Source of the DNA: Paractinoplanes deccanensis
GTDB lineage: Bacteria > Actinomycetota > Actinomycetes > Mycobacteriales > Micromonosporaceae
Direction: 5' to 3'
Assembly: GCF_016862115.1 (NCBI RefSeq)
Contig: NZ_BOMI01000067.1
Span: 1-64,000 of the forward strand
DNA length: 64,000 bases
Under the pieces are notes generated by a model. That model searched no databases. It worked only from the letters and a program-made list of their open reading frames with translations, and was not told where the DNA came from. The position numbers and the translations under genes were made by a program. Positions 41,796-50,284 of this stretch are shown in pieces (position 1 is the first letter of the stretch; the number at the start of each line of letters is the position of its first letter).

Positions 41796-42671
41796 TCACG
41801 CCGGCAGGAACGCCTCGATGCCGTCGGCCACCAGCGCCGGCGAGTGGACGGGCAGGTCGTGCGAGGCGCCGGGGACGATGCGCACCTGAGCGTGCGGCAT
41901 GACCCGGGCGAGGCGCTCCGCGACGGTGGGGGCCGGGTAGAGGACGCTGTGCTCGCCCAGCAGGATCAGCGTCGGGGTGGCGATGCGGCCGAGCTCCTCG
42001 TCGGTCAGCGCGGCGGGCACGGGCAGGCGGCGGCGGAACGCCATGGTCAGCGGGAGCAACGGCATCAGCTCGTCGTCGCGCAGGGTCGCGTTGCGCACCG
42101 GGCCGGCGAGGCGGCGGCGGACGGGGCGGGGAGTGAGGCCGGCCAGCCCGCCGGCGATCAGCCAGGCCCAGAAGCGCGCGCCGACGCGGCCGAGGCCGCC
42201 GGGGTCGAGCAGGGTGAGGCTGGCCGCGCGGCCGGGATGCTCCAGCTCGTGGCGCAGCGCCGTCCATCCGCCGTACGACATGCCGACGAGGTGGACGCGC
42301 TGCTGTCCGAGCGCTTCGAGGGTCTCGGCGAGGGCGGTGGCGGCGTCGTGGGCGTCGGCGATCGGGCGGGTCTGCCGGGCGCGGCCGGGTTCGCCGACCG
42401 GGTCGAGCGCGATGACCGGGTGGTGGCGGCCGAGGCGCTCGACGTACTGGTACCAGGTGAGGGCGCTGCCACCCGCGCCGGGGAGCAGGACGATCGGCGT
42501 GCCGTCGGCCCGGCCGGTGCGGTAGGCGACCGCCTCGCCGTAGCTGGTCCGCAGCGGAATCGGGGTCGGCGGCTCGGGCCAGAGCCGGGCCAGCGCCTCG
42601 TCGTAGGCGGTATGGAATCGTTGCCGGGCGCGGTCGTTGGTGAAGTCGCTGATGCGGTCAACAGCCTTCAT
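41796..42671 (-). CDS. Alpha/beta hydrolase
   Basis: 291 residues. Oxyanion loop LLPGAGGSALTW, nucleophile elbow GMSYGGW (Ser about 131), acid region ILLGEHSVLY and catalytic His in GASHDLP near the end. Full-length alpha/beta hydrolase with a cap of about 60 residues; substrate unknown. TACGTT (42683-42678 on the minus strand) stands 6 bases before the ATG, so the message is probably leaderless. That element lies within an 18-bp palindrome, and the divergent TetR gene is its likely repressor. Confidence 0.88.
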   Translation of the reverse strand: MKAVDRISDFTNDRARQRFHTAYDEALARLWPEPPTPIPLRTSYGEAVAYRTGRADGTPIVLLPGAGGSALTWYQYVERLGRHHPVIALDPVGEPGRARQTRPIADAHDAATALAETLEALGQQRVHLVGMSYGGWTALRHELEHPGRAASLTLLDPGGLGRVGARFWAWLIAGGLAGLTPRPVRRRLAGPVRNATLRDDELMPLLPLTMAFRRRLPVPAALTDEELGRIATPTLILLGEHSVLYPAPTVAERLARVMPHAQVRIVPGASHDLPVHSPALVADGIEAFLPA

Positions 42672-42687
42672 GGTACGAACGTATCAT
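42670..42687. promoter_or_regulatory. TetR-type operator between hydrolase and tetR
   Basis: ATGGTACGAACGTATCAT is an 18-bp pseudo-palindrome with two mismatched pairs. It covers the hydrolase start codon and its TACGTT -10-like element, and reaches the TATCAT -10-like element (42682-42687) of the TetR gene. One bound repressor dimer could shut both promoters. Confidence 0.7.
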
Positions 42688-42707
42688 GAAGGCCGAGGGG
42701 GTGCGGG

Positions 42708-43289
42708 GTGCCGAAGCGCGTCGATCATGAGGAGCGCCGGCGGCACATCGCCGGCGCTCTGCTGCGCATCGCCGAGGAGCGAGGGCTTCAGCACGCGAGC
42801 ATGCGGGAGGTCGCGACCGCCGCGGGAGTCTCCCTGCGGCTGGTGCAGTACTACTTCCACACCAAGGACGAGCTGCTGCTCGGCGCGCTCGGCTATCTCG
42901 CCGAGGAGCTGGGCGAACGGGTGCGCGCGCGGCTGCTGGCGCTGGGCGGGCCACCGCCGCCGCGCGAGTTCGTCGCCGAGACGCTGCTCGCCGTGCTGCC
43001 CCTGGACGCCGACGGCGTGCGGCTGGCGCGCACCTGGGCGGCGTTCTACAGCCTGGTGCTGGCCGAGCCGGAGCTGACCCGGCACGGCGCCACGCACCCG
43101 GATCGGCTCGAGCACCTGCTGGCCACGCAGCTGCGGGCGGCGGGCCGGCCGGAGCCGGAACTGGCCGCGGCCGCCCTGCTCGCGCTGACCAACGGGCTCA
43201 CGTCGAGCGTCCTCGGCGGTCAGCGTGACGGGGACGCGGCGGTCGCCGTGCTGCGCCACCATCTCGATCTGGTGTTCGGGCGGGAGTAG
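42708..43289 (+). CDS. TetR family transcriptional regulator
   Basis: 193 residues from GTG 42708 with a GAGGGGG ribosome site just upstream. HTH at about 12-55 (RRHIAGALLRIAEERGLQHA, MREVATAAGVSLRLVQYYF, then HTKDELLLGA), and a helical ligand domain to the C-terminus. Divergent from the alpha/beta hydrolase with a shared palindromic operator, so local autoregulated repression is the simplest reading; the inducer may be the hydrolase substrate. Confidence 0.9.
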   Translation: MPKRVDHEERRRHIAGALLRIAEERGLQHASMREVATAAGVSLRLVQYYFHTKDELLLGALGYLAEELGERVRARLLALGGPPPPREFVAETLLAVLPLDADGVRLARTWAAFYSLVLAEPELTRHGATHPDRLEHLLATQLRAAGRPEPELAAAALLALTNGLTSSVLGGQRDGDAAVAVLRHHLDLVFGRE

Positions 43290-43309
43290 TGGAACGCCGG
43301 AGCGCGGCG

Positions 43310-43420
43310 ATACACGTGTGTTAACCATTATCGACATACATAGATATTGATGGTCGTCTTCAGTAACGTCCTGATTGCCGGCCGTGGCGGGGGCCACGGC
43401 CGGGACGAAGGGGGACCTGA
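43310..43420 (+). promoter_or_regulatory. AT-rich upstream region of the protease gene
   Basis: The segment 43316-43360 (TTAACCATTATCGACATACA, then TAGATATTGATGG) is the most AT-rich stretch in this part and lies 60-100 bases before ATG 43421. GGGGGACCTGA precedes the ATG. It is the likely promoter of the secreted protease; no exact -35/-10 pair is assigned. Confidence 0.4.
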
Positions 43421-45379
43421 ATGCGACGAAGCATCGCCGCCCTGTCCGCTGCCGCGCTCGGCCTGGCGCTCATCACGCCCGGCGCGGCGAACGCCGAACC
43501 GGCGCCCGGACCCGGCGAGCTCAGCCCGGCCGACAAGGCGTCGCTCGCGGTGGGCGTGGGCATCGTGCCCAAGGCGCCGTACGGGGCGAGGCCCAAGGGG
43601 CCCAACCCGTACCTCGCCGAGGTGGAGGACGCGGCCACCGTCGACTACTCGGGCTGGGCCAACTACATGAAGACCCAGGCCAAGGCCAAGCAGGCGCAGC
43701 GCGCCAAGACCACCGCCGCGCTGAAGGCCGCGACGCCCGCCGTCGTGGTCGACGAGGACGAGCTCGACGGCACGTCCGGCGGCAACGACGTGCCGGTCAA
43801 CGCCCAGCGGATCACCGGGTACGGCACGGCCGCCGGGCAGTATCCGAACATCCGCATCCTCGGCAGCCTGGACAACGAGGCCGTGTCCACGCCGTCCGTG
43901 GCCGCGCCGCCGGAGGACAACGGCGCCATCCCGCTCGCCGGGGACACCGGCATCGGCTCCGGGCGCAGCGGTGCGACCATCGAGTCGCAGATCGGCGACG
44001 GGCCGCACGGGCGGCAGACCGGCGACGGCAGCAACGACTTCGACTTCTACAAGCTCACCGCGCCGGCGGGCAAGGTGCTGACCATCACGACCGCGACGCC
44101 GACCGGGCCGCTGGACACCGTGCTCCAGCTCTTCGCCCCGGACGGCACCGTGCTCGCCGTCAACGACGACTTCACCGGCATCGACAGCCGCATCTCCTAC
44201 CGGGTCACCACCGGGGGCACGTTCTACCTGGCCGTCTCGGCGTACGGCGGGCTGCCGGCCGACCCGTTCGACTCGGGCAGCGGCGGCGGGATCGGCGACC
44301 CCACGCCGCCCACCGAGGGCCCGTACACCCTGACCCTGACCTCGGGCGGCGTCGACCAGGACTTCTTCGCGGTCAAGCTGCGGCCCGGCGACATCATCGG
44401 CGGCTCGGTCAAGGGCTCGGCGACCTACCTGACCGTGTACGACACCGTGCCGCGCGAGGTGCACGGCTCCGATCAGGACGCGTCGTTCATCTACCCGGTG
44501 GACTCGCCGCTGCCCGCGGGCGGCAACGCGGTCACCGACTACGTGGCCACCAAGGCCGGATGGCACTACATCGGCGTCGCGAGCGGTTCCGGGGCGTACG
44601 ACGTCACGGTCGAGGCGTACCGGCCGGTGCTCCAGGGCGCGAAGCCGGTGCAGACGCTCTACCTGGACTTCGACGGCGCGCGGGTGAACACCGGCGTGTT
44701 CGGCGGGCCGGGCAACCGTGACCTGACGGCGTTCTCGGCGTTCCTGACGAGCTGGGGCCTGACCCGCGCCGACGAGGACGCGGTGATCGACGCGGTGGTC
44801 GCGGGCGTCACCGAGAACATCAAGCACGACCTCGAGGAGAGCGGCCTCAACACCCGCTTCAAGATCAAGATCGCGAACAGCAAGGACAACGCCGACCCGT
44901 GGGGCAAGGCGAACGTCAGCCGGGTGGTGGTCGGCGGCACCATCGAGGAGTCCGGCGTCGACACGATCGGCATCGCGCAGAGCATCGATCCGGGCAACTT
45001 CGAGACGGAGGAGACCGCGCTCGTGCTGCTCGACGTGCTCAGCGCGCCGGGCACCGACTCGGCGGCCTCGCTCAACCGCTACCTCACGCCGCAGAGCGAC
45101 CGGATCCGCTTCGTCGCCCAGGCGCTGAGCAACGTGATCTCGCACGAGGCCGGGCACTTCTTCGGCGACTTCCACACCGACAACCAGGACGCGCTGCCCA
45201 ACCTGATGGACGCGGGCGGCACCGGCTTCGCCACGCTCTTCGGCGTCGGCCCCGACGGGGTGGGCGGCACCGCCGACGACCTCGACGTCGACTTCGGCGA
45301 GAGCGCCTTCCTCCCCGCCGAGGGCTTCACCGGCACCGAGGACACCCTCGGCCGCATCGTTTTCGGCGTGACGAGCTGA
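43421..45379 (+). CDS. Secreted zinc metalloprotease-like protein with PPC-type domain
   Basis: 652 residues. Sec signal peptide (MRRSIAALSAAALGLALITP, cleavage near NAEA/ANAEP). A propeptide-like, Lys/Ala-rich part (about 80-115) is followed by a bacterial pre-peptidase C-terminal-like beta domain (about 190-310: FDFYKLTAPAGKVLTITT, LFAPDGTVLAVNDD, GTFYLAVSAYG). The C-terminal catalytic part has H575EAGH579FFGDFH585, the long HExxHxxGxxH metzincin-type zinc motif, and NLMDAG shortly after as a possible Met-turn. Single gene ended by a hairpin. Confidence 0.87.
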   Translation: MRRSIAALSAAALGLALITPGAANAEPAPGPGELSPADKASLAVGVGIVPKAPYGARPKGPNPYLAEVEDAATVDYSGWANYMKTQAKAKQAQRAKTTAALKAATPAVVVDEDELDGTSGGNDVPVNAQRITGYGTAAGQYPNIRILGSLDNEAVSTPSVAAPPEDNGAIPLAGDTGIGSGRSGATIESQIGDGPHGRQTGDGSNDFDFYKLTAPAGKVLTITTATPTGPLDTVLQLFAPDGTVLAVNDDFTGIDSRISYRVTTGGTFYLAVSAYGGLPADPFDSGSGGGIGDPTPPTEGPYTLTLTSGGVDQDFFAVKLRPGDIIGGSVKGSATYLTVYDTVPREVHGSDQDASFIYPVDSPLPAGGNAVTDYVATKAGWHYIGVASGSGAYDVTVEAYRPVLQGAKPVQTLYLDFDGARVNTGVFGGPGNRDLTAFSAFLTSWGLTRADEDAVIDAVVAGVTENIKHDLEESGLNTRFKIKIANSKDNADPWGKANVSRVVVGGTIEESGVDTIGIAQSIDPGNFETEETALVLLDVLSAPGTDSAASLNRYLTPQSDRIRFVAQALSNVISHEAGHFFGDFHTDNQDALPNLMDAGGTGFATLFGVGPDGVGGTADDLDVDFGESAFLPAEGFTGTEDTLGRIVFGVTS

Positions 45380-45389
45380 CCCTTCCCGG

Positions 45390-45425
45390 CGTGGAGGCTC
45401 CTACTCCTTGAGGGCGGCCTCCACG
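45390..45425 (+). terminator. Hairpin after the protease gene
   Basis: CGTGGAGGC (45390-45398) pairs with GCCTCCACG (45417-45425). The right arm lies in the 3' end of the convergent STAS gene. No T tract. Confidence 0.45.
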
Positions 45426-45733
45426 TCGGGATACAGCGCCAGGTAGTCGGTCAGGCCGAGCGTGTCGAACAGGCGCCGCAGGAAGGCCGACGGCGCGGCC
45501 AGCCGCACCCAGCCGTCGCGCTCGGTGGCCCGGGCGTGCGCGTTGACCAGTACGCCCACGCCCATCGAGTCGCAGAAGTCGAGCCCGGACACGTCCACGA
45601 CGATCCGGGGCGAGGGGCGCTCGACGAGCCGGTTGAGATTCGCCTTGAGCGCCGGCGCGGTGTCGATGTCCAGGGAACCGCGGAGCACCAGCACGGCCGT
45701 GTTCGGGGGGTGGTGCGCGACCGAGACCTGCAT
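45401..45733 (-). CDS. STAS-domain anti-sigma factor antagonist
   Basis: 110 residues, a single STAS domain (SpoIIAA/RsbV type): LVLRGSLDIDTAPALKANL, IVVDVSGLDFCDSMGVGVLV. The Ser in CDSMG is the residue phosphorylated by partner kinases in this family. No anti-sigma kinase or sigma factor gene is adjacent; the HATPase-like gene at 54411 is the nearest candidate partner in the window. Converges with the protease gene. Confidence 0.9.
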   Translation of the reverse strand: MQVSVAHHPPNTAVLVLRGSLDIDTAPALKANLNRLVERPSPRIVVDVSGLDFCDSMGVGVLVNAHARATERDGWVRLAAPSAFLRRLFDTLGLTDYLALYPDVEAALKE

Positions 45734-45830
45734 GGGGGGTGTCGCTTTCGGTGGGGCTTCGATGGAGTTCTCAGCCTAGGGGAGGCGGGCACCAATGGCC
45801 GAATCGGCTACCGGGCAGTAGCTTGTTGCC

Positions 45831-46298
45831 ATGGCAAACAAGGGTGATGTCGTCGACGACTTCGAGCTCCCTGACCAGGACGGGGTGCCGCGCCGGCTCA
45901 GCACGCTGCTCGCCGACGGTCCCGTCGTCCTGTTCTTCTATCCCGCCGCGCTCAGCACCGGCTGCACCGCCGAGGCCTGCACCTTCCGCGACCTGGCCGC
46001 CGAGTTTCGCGACGCGGGCGCGCAGCGTGTGGGCATCAGCCGCGACGCCGTCGAGAAGCAGAAGCAGTTCTCCGACAAGCACGCCTTCGACTACCCCTTG
46101 CTCAGCGACCCGGAGAACAGCGTCGCCGCGAAACTCGGCGTCAAGCGCAAGCTTCCGCTGGGCCCGCTCAGCACGAAGCGGATGACCTTCGTGATCGATA
46201 CCGACCGTACGATCCTCGAGGTCATCCACTCCGAGACCAACATGAACGACCACGCGGCGAGGGCCCTGGAGGCCCTCGCGGCGCGCAAAACCGCCTAG
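45831..46298 (+). CDS. bcp: Peroxiredoxin, BCP/PrxQ type
   Basis: 155 residues, thioredoxin fold. ALSTGCTAEACTFRD holds the peroxidatic Cys and, five residues later, the second Cys typical of BCP enzymes; the Pro usually before Gly-Cys is Thr. Reduces hydroperoxides with thioredoxin. TAGCTT (45819-45824) is 6 bases before the ATG with no ribosome site, so probably leaderless. It converges with zwf and both genes end in the same CTAG (46295-46298). Zwf supplies NADPH, a sensible neighbour for peroxide defence. Confidence 0.92.
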   Translation: MANKGDVVDDFELPDQDGVPRRLSTLLADGPVVLFFYPAALSTGCTAEACTFRDLAAEFRDAGAQRVGISRDAVEKQKQFSDKHAFDYPLLSDPENSVAAKLGVKRKLPLGPLSTKRMTFVIDTDRTILEVIHSETNMNDHAARALEALAARKTA

Positions 46299-47788
46299 AT
46301 GCTGTTCTTCCAGGCCCGGCCCGAGCGCCCGATCAGGCGGTCGGCGTCGGCCGGGCCCCACGAGGCGGCCTCGTAGGTCGGGATCGGGGAGTGGTCGTTC
46401 TCCCAGTGCTCGATGATCGGGTCGACGATCCGCCAGCACTGCTCGACCTCGTCGGTGCGGATGAACAGCGTCGGGTCGCCGAGCAGGGCATCGAGGAGCA
46501 GCCGCTCGTACGCCTCCGGCGACTCCTCGGCGAACGTCTGCTCGTACGAGAAGTCCATGCTCGCCGTGCGCACCCGGAACGAGTGCCCGGGCACCTTGGC
46601 GCCGAACCGCAGCGAGATGCCCTCGTTGGGCTGGATCCGCAGGATCAGCGCGTCGGCCTCGAGGTCGGTGAGCTGGTTGGCCGGGATCGGCAGGTGCGGC
46701 GGCCGCTGGAACTGCAGCGCCACCTCGGTCACCCGGGCCGGCAGGCGCTTGCCGGTGCGCACGTAGAACGGCACCCCGGCCCAGCGCCAGTTGTCGACGT
46801 TGAGCCGCATCGCCGCGTACGTCTCGGTGCGCGACAGCGGGTCGACGCCGACCTCCTCGCGGTAGCCGGCCATCAGCTCGTCGCGGGTGCCGCCGCGGGT
46901 GTACTGGCCGCGCACCGCGAGGTCGGCGATGTCGCGGTTGGTGGGCAGCCGGATCGCCTGGAGCAGCTTCGCCTTCTCGTTGCGCAGGCCCTCGGCCCCG
47001 AACGACGCCGGCGGCTCCATCAGCGCGAGCGCGAGCACCTGGAGCACGTGGTTCTGCACGATGTCGCGCATGGCGCCGGCGTGCTCGTAGAAGCCGCCGC
47101 GGGTGCCGACGCCGAGCGTCTCGGCGACCGTGATCTGCACGTGGTCGACCCAGGAGCGGTCCCAGATCGGCTGGAAGATCGAGTTGGCGAAGCGCAGCGC
47201 CAGCACGTTCTGGACGGTGTCCTTGCCCAGGTAGTGGTCGATGCGGAAGACCTGCGGCTCGTCGAACGCGCCGTGCACCACGGAGTCGAGCTCGCGCGCC
47301 GTCGTCAGGTCGCGGCCGTACGGCTTCTCGATGACCAGCCGCGAGAACGAGCCCTCGCGGGCCCGGTTGAGCCCGGCGCCGGCCAGCCCGTTGATCACCG
47401 GCTCGAACGCCTCGGCGGGCGTCGAGAGGTAGAACAGCCGGTTGCCCGACGTGCCGCGCTGGGCGTCGAGCTCGTCGAGGGTCTCGGCGAGCCTCTTGTA
47501 CGTCTCCGGGTCGTCGTAGCCGCCCGACACGTACCGGATGCCGCCCTGAAGCTGCGGCTTGTCCGAGAGGGAGGGGCCGGTGAGCGCGCTGGACGCGAAC
47601 TGCTCGTCCTCCATCGGGGTGCGGGCCACGCCGACCAGGGCGAACTCGCTGGGCAGGCGGTTGTGCCGCGCGAGGCTCTCCACGGCCGGGAGCAGCTTGC
47701 GCCGGGTCAGGTCACCCGACGCGCCGAAGATCACCAGCGTGGCGGGTGGTGCGCTGCGCTCCTGGATGAGCTGAGGGACGTTGTCCAT
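46295..47788 (-). CDS. zwf: Glucose-6-phosphate 1-dehydrogenase
   Basis: 497 residues, full length. N-terminal Rossmann motif IFGASGDLTRRKLLPAV, VIEKPYGRD, and the active-site signature RIDHYLGKDTVQN with the catalytic His region; C-terminal RTGKRLPARVTEV. Oxidises glucose-6-phosphate to 6-phosphogluconolactone with NADP+, the entry to the oxidative pentose phosphate pathway. ATG 47788 has GGAGG upstream at a slightly long spacing. It is alone here, without the tal/tkt/opcA/pgl genes that often accompany actinobacterial zwf, so this may be an additional copy. Confidence 0.95.
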   Translation of the reverse strand: MDNVPQLIQERSAPPATLVIFGASGDLTRRKLLPAVESLARHNRLPSEFALVGVARTPMEDEQFASSALTGPSLSDKPQLQGGIRYVSGGYDDPETYKRLAETLDELDAQRGTSGNRLFYLSTPAEAFEPVINGLAGAGLNRAREGSFSRLVIEKPYGRDLTTARELDSVVHGAFDEPQVFRIDHYLGKDTVQNVLALRFANSIFQPIWDRSWVDHVQITVAETLGVGTRGGFYEHAGAMRDIVQNHVLQVLALALMEPPASFGAEGLRNEKAKLLQAIRLPTNRDIADLAVRGQYTRGGTRDELMAGYREEVGVDPLSRTETYAAMRLNVDNWRWAGVPFYVRTGKRLPARVTEVALQFQRPPHLPIPANQLTDLEADALILRIQPNEGISLRFGAKVPGHSFRVRTASMDFSYEQTFAEESPEAYERLLLDALLGDPTLFIRTDEVEQCWRIVDPIIEHWENDHSPIPTYEAASWGPADADRLIGRSGRAWKNSI

Positions 47789-47943
47789 GATTGTGCGTGT
47801 CCTCCGACCGTCGTGACCGTCCGGGAAAACCCTACGCAGACTTGACCCCGTGCGGTTCAGATCCATCCCTCGATGCGACGCGGGATACAGCGACAAAGGT
47901 GGCAAAATAGGGTGAACTAGTCCGCGCGCCTGAGGGGGCCCCC

Positions 47944-48882
47944 GTGAAGTACCGGCTCGTGACCCGTAGCGACTTCGACGGATTGGTCTGCGCGGTGCTG
48001 CTGCGCCACCTCGACATGATCGACGAGATCAAGTTCGTCCACCCCAAGGACGTCCAGGACGGTGAGGTCGAGGTCACCGAGAACGACATCCTGACCAATC
48101 TGCCGTACGCGCCGGGCGCGCACATGGTGTTCGACCACCACCACTCCGAGACCCTGCGCAACGAGGGCAACCTGGCGAACCACGTCATCGACGCGGACGC
48201 CCCGTCGGCCGCCCGGGTGATCTACGAGCACTTCGGCGGCGCCGCCCGCTTCCCCAAGGTCTCCGACGACCTGATGCGCGCGGTGGACCAGGCCGACTCC
48301 GCGCACTACGAGCTCGACGACATCCTGCACCCCGAGGGGTGGACCCTGCTCAACTTCCTGATGGACAGCCGTACGGGGCTGGGCCGCTTCCGCGAGTTCC
48401 GGATCTCCAACTACCAGCTCATGATGCAGCTCATCGACGCGTGCATCGAGCACCAGGACGTCGGCGAGATCCTTGCCCTGCCCGACGTCGCCGAGCGCGC
48501 CGAGCTCTTCCAGAGCCAGTACGACCTCTTCGTCGAGCAGCTCAAGCGGGTCAGCCGGCTCGACGGCGACGTGGTCGTGGTCGACCTGCGCGACGAGGAG
48601 GTCATCCACGCCGGCAACCGGTTCATGGTGTACGCGCTGTTCCCGGAGTCGCGCGTCTCCGTGCACGTGATCTGGGGCCGGCAGAAGCTCAACACGGTCT
48701 TCGCCTGCGGCAAGTCGATCCTCGACCGCAGCTCACCGGTCGACGTCGGCGAGGTGATGCTGCGCTACGGCGGTGGCGGTCACGTCGCGGCGGGCACCTG
48801 CCAGGTGCCGCACGAGGACGCCGAACGGGTCGAGCGCGAGATCGTCGAGGCCCTGAAGTCACCCCGTACCGTCTCCGTCTGA
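47944..48882 (+). CDS. DHH-family phosphoesterase
   Basis: 312 residues. TRSDFDGLVCAVLL is DHH motif I, MVFDHHHSETL motif III (DHH), and a DHHA1-like end YGGGGHVAAGTCQV. Such proteins act as exopolyphosphatases, nanoRNases or c-di-nucleotide phosphodiesterases; which one is not clear from sequence. GTG 47944 follows a G-rich ribosome site. Divergent from zwf, terminated by a strong hairpin. Confidence 0.88.
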   Translation: MKYRLVTRSDFDGLVCAVLLRHLDMIDEIKFVHPKDVQDGEVEVTENDILTNLPYAPGAHMVFDHHHSETLRNEGNLANHVIDADAPSAARVIYEHFGGAARFPKVSDDLMRAVDQADSAHYELDDILHPEGWTLLNFLMDSRTGLGRFREFRISNYQLMMQLIDACIEHQDVGEILALPDVAERAELFQSQYDLFVEQLKRVSRLDGDVVVVDLRDEEVIHAGNRFMVYALFPESRVSVHVIWGRQKLNTVFACGKSILDRSSPVDVGEVMLRYGGGGHVAAGTCQVPHEDAERVEREIVEALKSPRTVSV

Positions 48883-48890
48883 GCGTGCTC

Positions 48891-48920
48891 GAGGGGTGGG
48901 GTCACGAAACCCCACCCCTC
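48891..48920 (+). terminator. Strong hairpin after the DHH gene
   Basis: GAGGGGTGGGGT (48891-48902) pairs perfectly with 48909-48920 around a 6-base loop. No T tract follows, as is common in high-GC actinobacteria. Confidence 0.75.
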
Positions 48921-49029
48921 GTCCGCGAGTCGCGGGCCGTGCCCAACGGCCCCACCCGCCGGTCGTGAGCCGCGCCCCACGCGCGTCGTCACGACGGTTT
49001 CCCGCGTCCACCAGCGCGGGAGTCTTCTG

Positions 49030-49854
49030 TCAGCCCTTGTAGGCCCACTTGCCGGAGCCGGCCGTGACGGGCTCCTTCTGGTCCTCGGCCTTGGTCTCCT
49101 CCTCGTCGGGCTCGTCGTCGTCCTCGGCCGCGCGGTGCCGGCCGCGGAACATCACGACGGCGCCGCCGAGCAGCACCAGGCCGGCGACGACCCAGCCGCC
49201 GATCGCCCAGAGCGACGTGCCGCGCTCGGCGTCCGCGACCGTCTGGGCGAAATATTGCGCCTCGGCGTCGCTCGTGCCGGTCGTCGCGGTGCTCCCGCCG
49301 TGGGCGTTGTGCCCGGCCGGCGCCCCGCCGGTGCCCGGCGTCAGCTTCAGGTCCGCCGGCGGCATCGCGGGGCCGGCCTTCCCGTCGGCGTACGTGGTGG
49401 CGACCGTGAACCGCATCGACGACAGGGTGGGCAGCGGCCCGATCGCGACGCGGACGTCGGTGCCCTTGCCGGGGGCGAGGTCCTTGCCCGGCATCGCCAG
49501 CCAGGTGATCGACGCCGCGGTCTCGGTGGCCTTCGTGTCGCCGTGGATGGTGGGCAGCGGCGTCGAGAGGTCCTTCATCTCGATCTTCGGCGCCCAGTTG
49601 TCGACGGAGAGCGGATAGACCTCGGCGACCGGCGTGTCCGCCGGCAGCCTCAGCGTGATCGTGTGGATCGGCTGGGTGCCGGTGTTGGTGACGTGGAAGG
49701 TCAGGTTCTCGCCCTCGCCCTGCGGGGCGGTGGCGGGCGAGACCGTCACGTCGGCCAGGGCCGGGGTCGCGATCAGCGCGCCGAGTAGCGCGGCGGCGGC
49801 GGGGACGCCCGCGCGGCGGGCCAGGTGGCGGTGTGTCAGGAGAAAGGGCCTCAC
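49030..49854 (-). CDS. YcnI-like (DUF1775) membrane-anchored protein
   Basis: 274 residues from GTG 49854. Signal peptide ending ATPALA, a DUF1775 domain (about 35-175: VTVSPATAPQGEGENLTFHV, WAPKIEMKDLSTPLPT, ITWLAMPGKDLAPG), then a His/Gly/Thr linker, one membrane helix (WAIGGWVVAGLVLLGGAVVMF) and an acidic cytoplasmic tail. YcnI proteins bind copper through a His right after the signal peptide (usually AHVTV); here the mature protein begins DVTV, so that ligand is replaced by Asp. CopC/D partners are not adjacent. Confidence 0.87.
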   Translation of the reverse strand: MRPFLLTHRHLARRAGVPAAAALLGALIATPALADVTVSPATAPQGEGENLTFHVTNTGTQPIHTITLRLPADTPVAEVYPLSVDNWAPKIEMKDLSTPLPTIHGDTKATETAASITWLAMPGKDLAPGKGTDVRVAIGPLPTLSSMRFTVATTYADGKAGPAMPPADLKLTPGTGGAPAGHNAHGGSTATTGTSDAEAQYFAQTVADAERGTSLWAIGGWVVAGLVLLGGAVVMFRGRHRAAEDDDEPDEEETKAEDQKEPVTAGSGKWAYKG

Positions 49855-49935
49855 GGGGGGTAGTTCGGATCACACGCGGGAAAGGTTCAACGAGTCCGGC
49901 AAAGTTTTCGTCGCGGCACGCGGCATGATGGCCCC

Positions 49936-50148
49936 ATGCGAGACGTTCCCATCGACGGCGACATGATCAGACTCGGACAGTTCCTCAAGCTCGCCGACCT
50001 CATCGACACCGGGGGAGAGGGCAAGGTCCTCATCGCCTCCGGGGACGTGACCGTGAACGGCGAGGTGGACACGCGCCGGGGCCGCCAGCTGCACCCGGGT
50101 GACGTCGTCGCGGTCTTCGGCAACGAGGCGCGGGTGACCTCCAGTTAG
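49936..50148 (+). CDS. Small S4-domain RNA-binding protein
   Basis: 70 residues, a lone S4 domain: IRLGQFLKLADLIDTGGEGK, LIASGDVTVNGEVDTRRGRQ and GDVVAVFG. It matches the YaaA/RlbA-like family of ribosome-associated or RNA-binding proteins. CATGAT (49924-49929) lies 6 bases before the ATG, without a ribosome site: probable leaderless transcript. Monocistronic. Confidence 0.9.
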   Translation: MRDVPIDGDMIRLGQFLKLADLIDTGGEGKVLIASGDVTVNGEVDTRRGRQLHPGDVVAVFGNEARVTSS

Positions 50149-50201
50149 GACGTCCGCCCCATCCGCTTTTGCCCGTTCCTTCAACGTAACGTGACGAACG
50201 G

Positions 50202-50231
50202 TTGACATTGTGTCGATCTCAGGCATCTACT
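50202..50231 (+). promoter_or_regulatory. Putative sigma-70-type promoter of the sugar ABC operon
   Basis: A perfect -35 TTGACA (50202-50207) is followed after 18 bases by TCTACT (50226-50231), a 4-of-6 match to the -10. The solute-binding protein ATG is 54 bases further on, leaving room for a leader and the GGGGAGG ribosome site. Confidence 0.55.
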
Positions 50232-50284
50232 GAGGTCCGGTGTAACCGGCGTCACAGGGCGCCGGGCCTCGATGGGGAGGCCCC

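Noticed and set aside
43375..44721. A 448-aa plus-strand frame overlapping the protease gene
   Set aside because: Arg/Gly-rich shadow of the +1-shifted frame; the protease frame has signal peptide and zinc motif.
49001..49020. Small hairpin CCCGCG/CGCGGG near the YcnI gene end
   Set aside because: Only 6 pairs with an 8-base loop; too weak in 70% plus GC DNA to call a terminator.
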